A stretch of 64,000 nt of DNA. Origin: Paenibacillus glacialis. GTDB lineage: Bacteria; Bacillota; Bacilli; Paenibacillales; Paenibacillaceae. Position numbers and translations under genes: made by a program. Under the pieces are notes generated by a model. It searched no databases and was not told the origin of the DNA. It saw only the letters and a list, made by a program, of their open reading frames with translations. Where the stretch lies: contig NZ_LVJH01000058.1 in NCBI RefSeq assembly GCF_001637205.1, positions 1-64,000 of the forward strand. Reading direction: 5' to 3'. Positions 60,788 to 64,000 of this stretch are shown piece after piece. How positions within the stretch are numbered: position 1 is the first letter of the stretch; every line of letters begins with the position of its first letter.

Positions 60788-61822
60788 CTATGGTTGCAAC
60801 GGATTCGTAACTGTAATTGTACCTGCTACAATATCGTCTTTAATTTTCTTCACCTGATCGATAACTTCTTGACCAATAAACGGACTAAGTGGAGACACGC
60901 TCTCACGAGTTACAAATGTCAAACCAACACCGTCTTCTTTCAAGCCATAGTTCACTGCACCATATTCGAAATTATCATTCACGAAATCTTTTACTGTCTC
61001 GTAAGTCACGGTATCCGTTGATTTCAACAGTGACATCACGATGTGCTCTGGATCAATCACGGTACGGTCCACATCTACTCCTGAAGTATAGAAGCCTTTT
61101 TCTTTCGCAGCTTCGAATACACCAAGGTCTCCTGTTGCTGCTGCGCCTGCGATGAAATCAGCTCCATTACCGAACTGTACCAACGCCAATTCCTTCGCTT
61201 TAGCTGGATCGTTAAATCCCCCTACATAGCTCACAAGAAATTCAGCATTTGGATTGGTTGTTTTCAATCCTTCTCTGAACCCTTCTGTATACTTCTTAAT
61301 CAAAGGAATATCTACTGCTGCGACCATACCTACTTTATTTGTCTTGGTAGATAGCCCAGCTGTTGCCCCAAGTAAATAAGAAGCTTCATATTCTTTAAAA
61401 CCAACACTGCGAACATTAGGTAGATCTACAATCGTATCAACAATTGCAAATGGTTTATTTGGATTCTCTGCAGCGACCTTCTTCAAAGCATCTTCTGCTT
61501 GGAACGTTGCTGTAATAATCAAATCATAGTTCTCAGCGACAGTTGCACGCAGGTTTTGTTCAAATGCAGCAGGATCACTTGATTCGATCGTTTTCACTTC
61601 AGCACCGAATTCTGCACCAGCCTTTTTGAACCCTTCATCCATTTGAACGAAAAATGGATTAACTCCTATTTTTTCAGGTAACACCAAAGCAATCTTTTTC
61701 CCTTTTGCCTGAGTTTCCGGTTTTTCACTTGATTGTTCGTCTTTTGATCCATTATCCCCACAAGCAGCTAACATAATTGCCAACAAAACGATAGATAATA
61801 CGAACGATAAACTTCTTTTCAT
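60788..61822 (-). CDS. nupN: BMP-family nucleoside-binding lipoprotein (NupN type)
   Basis: 344 residues with a lipoprotein signal (LLAIMLAACG, Cys21). BMP/TmpC family features are KKIALVLPEKIGVNPFFVQM, ANAEFLVSYVGGFNDPAKAK (start of the second lobe) and TSGVDVDRTVIDPEHIVMSL. It binds nucleosides outside the membrane and passes them to NupOPQ. It is the first gene of the operon with a sigma-A promoter just upstream. Confidence 0.9.
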   Translation of the reverse strand: MKRSLSFVLSIVLLAIMLAACGDNGSKDEQSSEKPETQAKGKKIALVLPEKIGVNPFFVQMDEGFKKAGAEFGAEVKTIESSDPAAFEQNLRATVAENYDLIITATFQAEDALKKVAAENPNKPFAIVDTIVDLPNVRSVGFKEYEASYLLGATAGLSTKTNKVGMVAAVDIPLIKKYTEGFREGLKTTNPNAEFLVSYVGGFNDPAKAKELALVQFGNGADFIAGAAATGDLGVFEAAKEKGFYTSGVDVDRTVIDPEHIVMSLLKSTDTVTYETVKDFVNDNFEYGAVNYGLKEDGVGLTFVTRESVSPLSPFIGQEVIDQVKKIKDDIVAGTITVTNPLQP

Positions 61823-61854
61823 ATGAAATAGTCCCCTTTTAGCTGTTTGAGTTC

Positions 61855-61883
61855 ATCCTATAAGATCGGTCGATATTTGTCAA
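61855..61883 (-). promoter_or_regulatory. Sigma-A promoter of the nup operon
   Basis: TTGACA (61883-61878) and TAGGAT (61860-61855) on the minus strand with a 17-bp spacer, about 32 bp before the nupN start. Confidence 0.75.
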
Positions 61884-61958
61884 CAAAAAATGAAATTAGT
61901 CGAACCCTGCAATCATAATGTTGTTCGGATTTATACGAGTGTCCTGACCACACAAAAA

Positions 61959-62001
61959 AAGCATGTAATCCAGTATCTTATGATACTAGGGCTACATGCT
62001 T
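61959..62001. terminator. Bidirectional terminator after the nucleotidase gene
   Basis: AAGCATGTA pairs with TACATGCTT, with an inner AGTATC/GATACT stem, flanked by A and T runs. It ends the minus-strand gene at 62058. Confidence 0.85.
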
Positions 62002-62057
62002 CTCTTTTCCATTAGAATGGATTCTATCCGTTATACATTATTAATTCAATCTAAGTC

Positions 62058-64000
62058 CTACAAGGACTTAAGCATCTCTTTTAGTAGATTCACTAATTTA
62101 TCTGTTTGTGCAGAAGAGTCTACTGGAGTAGCTGGTACTGTAGATTCATCTGGTGTACTTGGTGTTGTCGGTGTAGTGCTTGTCTTGCTCAAATCAATAG
62201 AGAAGATTCCAAATCCTTTGTCATCTGTTTTATTCAAATATTTGATGTTAGTTGTCAACTTAGCAAATGCTTCCGCTTTTGGAGAAGAAGTAAACGTAAC
62301 CTTCACATCACCGTTAATTGGTGCGATCGACCAGTTGTTATCAATAGAAGGGTTAATCTCTTTATTCGCTGAAATATAATCCATCAGAATCTGACGATTC
62401 TCATCTGGACTATCAATGATATAAGTACTTCCTTTGACACCAGGGAAGTTACCGCCACCGCTTGCACGGTAGTTGTTCGTAATAATAACGAATTCTTGAT
62501 CCGGATTCACAGCTTTACCTTCGTATTGAAGGTTCATGATACGATTAGATGTAGCTGCATTCACAGTTCCATCTGCTGTGTATTTAGCTGGTTGTGTGAC
62601 ATCCACTTGATAAGTTACCCCATCAATAACGTCGAAATTGTACACAGCGAATGCAGAATTCAATAATGGCTGTTCCTCTTTGCTGGTTGGATCGATCTGA
62701 TTGAATTTGCCTGCTGACATTTCCAACCATTCCTTAACAACCGAACCTTTTACAAGAATAGCTTTAAGCGTATTGTCATACAAGTAAAGATCGCCTGCAC
62801 TCTTAATCGCTAATGGACCTTTTGCAATATCAGTGTACTCTTCTACACCATTACGTCCCGCTTTAAAAGGAGCTCCAACGGATAAGATTGGTGTTTGCGC
62901 GTATTTAGGAAGGTTCTTCTTAATATAGTCACTTACGTAATCTTTCTGAGCATTCGTCACAATCTGAACGGAAGGATCATCTTGTACAAGTGCAAAATAA
63001 CTATGAATAGGTGAAGCCGTCGTACCAATTGGACTGTTCGCGTATTTAATCGTTGCTTCGTGATCCTCAGTTATTACATCTAGAATCGCTTGATCTGGTT
63101 CTACCGTCGATTTCTTAGCTACAGCATCATAAATAGCTCTAGTTGAAGATTGTGTAGATTTGACAGCCCATTTGCCTTCTTGTTTCTCAAGTGATAGATC
63201 GATAAGGCCTAGGTTAGCACCACCGTATCCTGCTTGAACGGCTGCAACACCGTTTATTGTTCCCTTGGCATTATCTACACCAGGGTACAATTTACCTGTG
63301 CTATCTTTGAAAAGGTTGTCCAAAGCCTTCTCACTTACAGCAGGGAATACTTTATGCGTATGCGAGAACGTAATGGCATCAATTCCAGGAACTTTACTTA
63401 AAGGTAGAATTGCATCTTCTGCATTTACGCTCGCTTGCGCATTACCATTAAATCCTGAGTGAGACATTACGATAATAAGATCTGCACCCTTCGCCTTCAT
63501 CTCAGGCACGAATTTCTCTGCCGTAGCTACGATGTCTTTGGTAATAACTTTGCCTTCAAGACTAGCTTTATCCCATTCCGTGATTTGCGGAGTCACTAGA
63601 CCTAACACACCGAGTTTTAGCGTCTGCTCTTTGCCTGCTTCATCTGTAAATGTTTTGGTAAGAATCTGATAAGGCTTGTACCGATTCACATCATTATCTG
63701 GATTCTTATCTTTATCGTCCACGAATACGTTAGCATTAACATAAGGGAAGTTAGCTCCCTTGATCGCATTATCTAAGTAATCCAGACCATAGTTAAATTC
63801 ATGGTTACCGAATGTTGCTATGTCGTATCCCATAAGATTCATAGCTTTATATACCGTGTGAACTTCACCTTTCTTAATTGGAGCTATAAGTGCTTTGTAA
63901 GTTCCAAGCGGAGTTCCTTGAATTAAGTCCCCATTATCTACTAAAAGTGTGTTAGGATTCTCTTTCCGTGCTTCTTTAACGATTGTTGCCGTTCGTGCAA
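62058..64000 (-). CDS. Secreted 2',3'-cyclic-nucleotide phosphodiesterase/3'-nucleotidase (5' end outside window)
   Basis: At least 647 residues; the frame runs through the right edge and the N-terminus is not seen. The metallophosphoesterase part shows VDNGDLIQGTPLGTYKALIA, then FGNHEFNYGLDYL and SHSGFNG, with FSHTHKVFP. The C-terminal 5'-nucleotidase domain has AGDLYLYDNTLKAI and NNYRASGGGNFPG. A Thr/Pro/Ser-rich end follows. This matches YfkN/CpdB-like surface enzymes that break down extracellular nucleotides to nucleosides, which would feed the neighbouring nup importer. No sortase motif or SLH domain is visible at this end. Confidence 0.9.
   Translation of the reverse strand, partial: ARTATIVKEARKENPNTLLVDNGDLIQGTPLGTYKALIAPIKKGEVHTVYKAMNLMGYDIATFGNHEFNYGLDYLDNAIKGANFPYVNANVFVDDKDKNPDNDVNRYKPYQILTKTFTDEAGKEQTLKLGVLGLVTPQITEWDKASLEGKVITKDIVATAEKFVPEMKAKGADLIIVMSHSGFNGNAQASVNAEDAILPLSKVPGIDAITFSHTHKVFPAVSEKALDNLFKDSTGKLYPGVDNAKGTINGVAAVQAGYGGANLGLIDLSLEKQEGKWAVKSTQSSTRAIYDAVAKKSTVEPDQAILDVITEDHEATIKYANSPIGTTASPIHSYFALVQDDPSVQIVTNAQKDYVSDYIKKNLPKYAQTPILSVGAPFKAGRNGVEEYTDIAKGPLAIKSAGDLYLYDNTLKAILVKGSVVKEWLEMSAGKFNQIDPTSKEEQPLLNSAFAVYNFDVIDGVTYQVDVTQPAKYTADGTVNAATSNRIMNLQYEGKAVNPDQEFVIITNNYRASGGGNFPGVKGSTYIIDSPDENRQILMDYISANKEINPSIDNNWSIAPINGDVKVTFTSSPKAEAFAKLTTNIKYLNKTDDKGFGIFSIDLSKTSTTPTTPSTPDESTVPATPVDSSAQTDKLVNLLKEMLKSL

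Noticed and set aside
61884..61950. Possible purine riboswitch before nupN (CTCGTATAA and GACTAAT present on the minus strand)
   Set aside because: Only about 35 nucleotides separate the two elements, far too short for the three-helix purine aptamer, and the loop sequences are missing.

Overview
The window looks like a chromosomal segment of a Paenibacillus-type, low-to-moderate GC, spore-forming Gram-positive. Indicators are strong AGGAGG-like ribosome binding sites, a YesM/YesN-type two-component pair next to a sugar ABC importer, SLH-domain surface proteins, CotS-like spore coat kinases, a tyrosine T-box ahead of tyrS and an ECF sigma/anti-sigma/OatA locus. No rRNA, tRNA or CRISPR array was seen.

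Layout. 1-3.7 kb is a scrap zone: the end of an IS30-family element, a controller-like XRE regulator followed by a Cfr10I/Bse634I-type restriction nuclease that lacks the expected catalytic lysine, and a broken PLD-helicase gene fused to PadR/DUF2812 remnants. 3.8-10.3 kb is a complete carbohydrate uptake locus (binding lipoprotein, two permeases, histidine kinase, AraC-type response regulator). 10.3-12.7 kb holds a frameshifted SWIM gene, a ParE/RelE-like toxin-antitoxin pair and small unknown genes.

12-34 kb is the distinctive part. Reading on the minus strand from 33.8 kb downwards, one operon encodes a VgrG-like spike, a pentapeptide-repeat protein, an Imm11-like protein, a DUF1795/DcrB-like protein, a PAAR-like DUF4280 tip and a second VgrG-like spike carrying a C-terminal ribonuclease-like toxin, with its immunity gene directly behind. 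Downstream lies an array of displaced toxin tips and immunity genes: LHH nuclease plus SUKH, an HE-motif toxin plus unknown immunity, a frameshifted WHH nuclease plus SUKH, an HHH/HNH-like toxin plus Syd-like protein, and orphan immunity genes. These are separated by recurring hairpins and intergenic repeats. A 462-bp exact-length pre-toxin repeat and a 1.25-kb duplicated immunity block give direct evidence of tip shuffling. An IS110 element with a plausible bridge-RNA region, a serine recombinase, an XRE regulator and a Rep-like gene sit inside the array.

34-46 kb contains tyrS with its T-box, a SHOCT protein, an ABC-2 exporter and a 1510-residue surface protein combining lamin-tail, kinase-fold DUF2252 and SLH domains. 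45-49.7 kb is a lysozyme-resistance locus (oatA, sigV, rsiV) plus a secreted RsiV-like protein. 49.8-55.3 kb has a HAD phosphatase, two CotS-type kinases, an M14 carboxypeptidase flanked by twin hairpins and a DsbA-like protein. 55.7-64 kb is nucleoside salvage: a nucleoside phosphorylase, a sulfite-oxidase-like enzyme, the nupNOPQ-type ABC importer and a secreted cyclic-nucleotide phosphodiesterase/nucleotidase running off the right edge.

All identifications come from reading the translations and DNA by eye; no database search was run.
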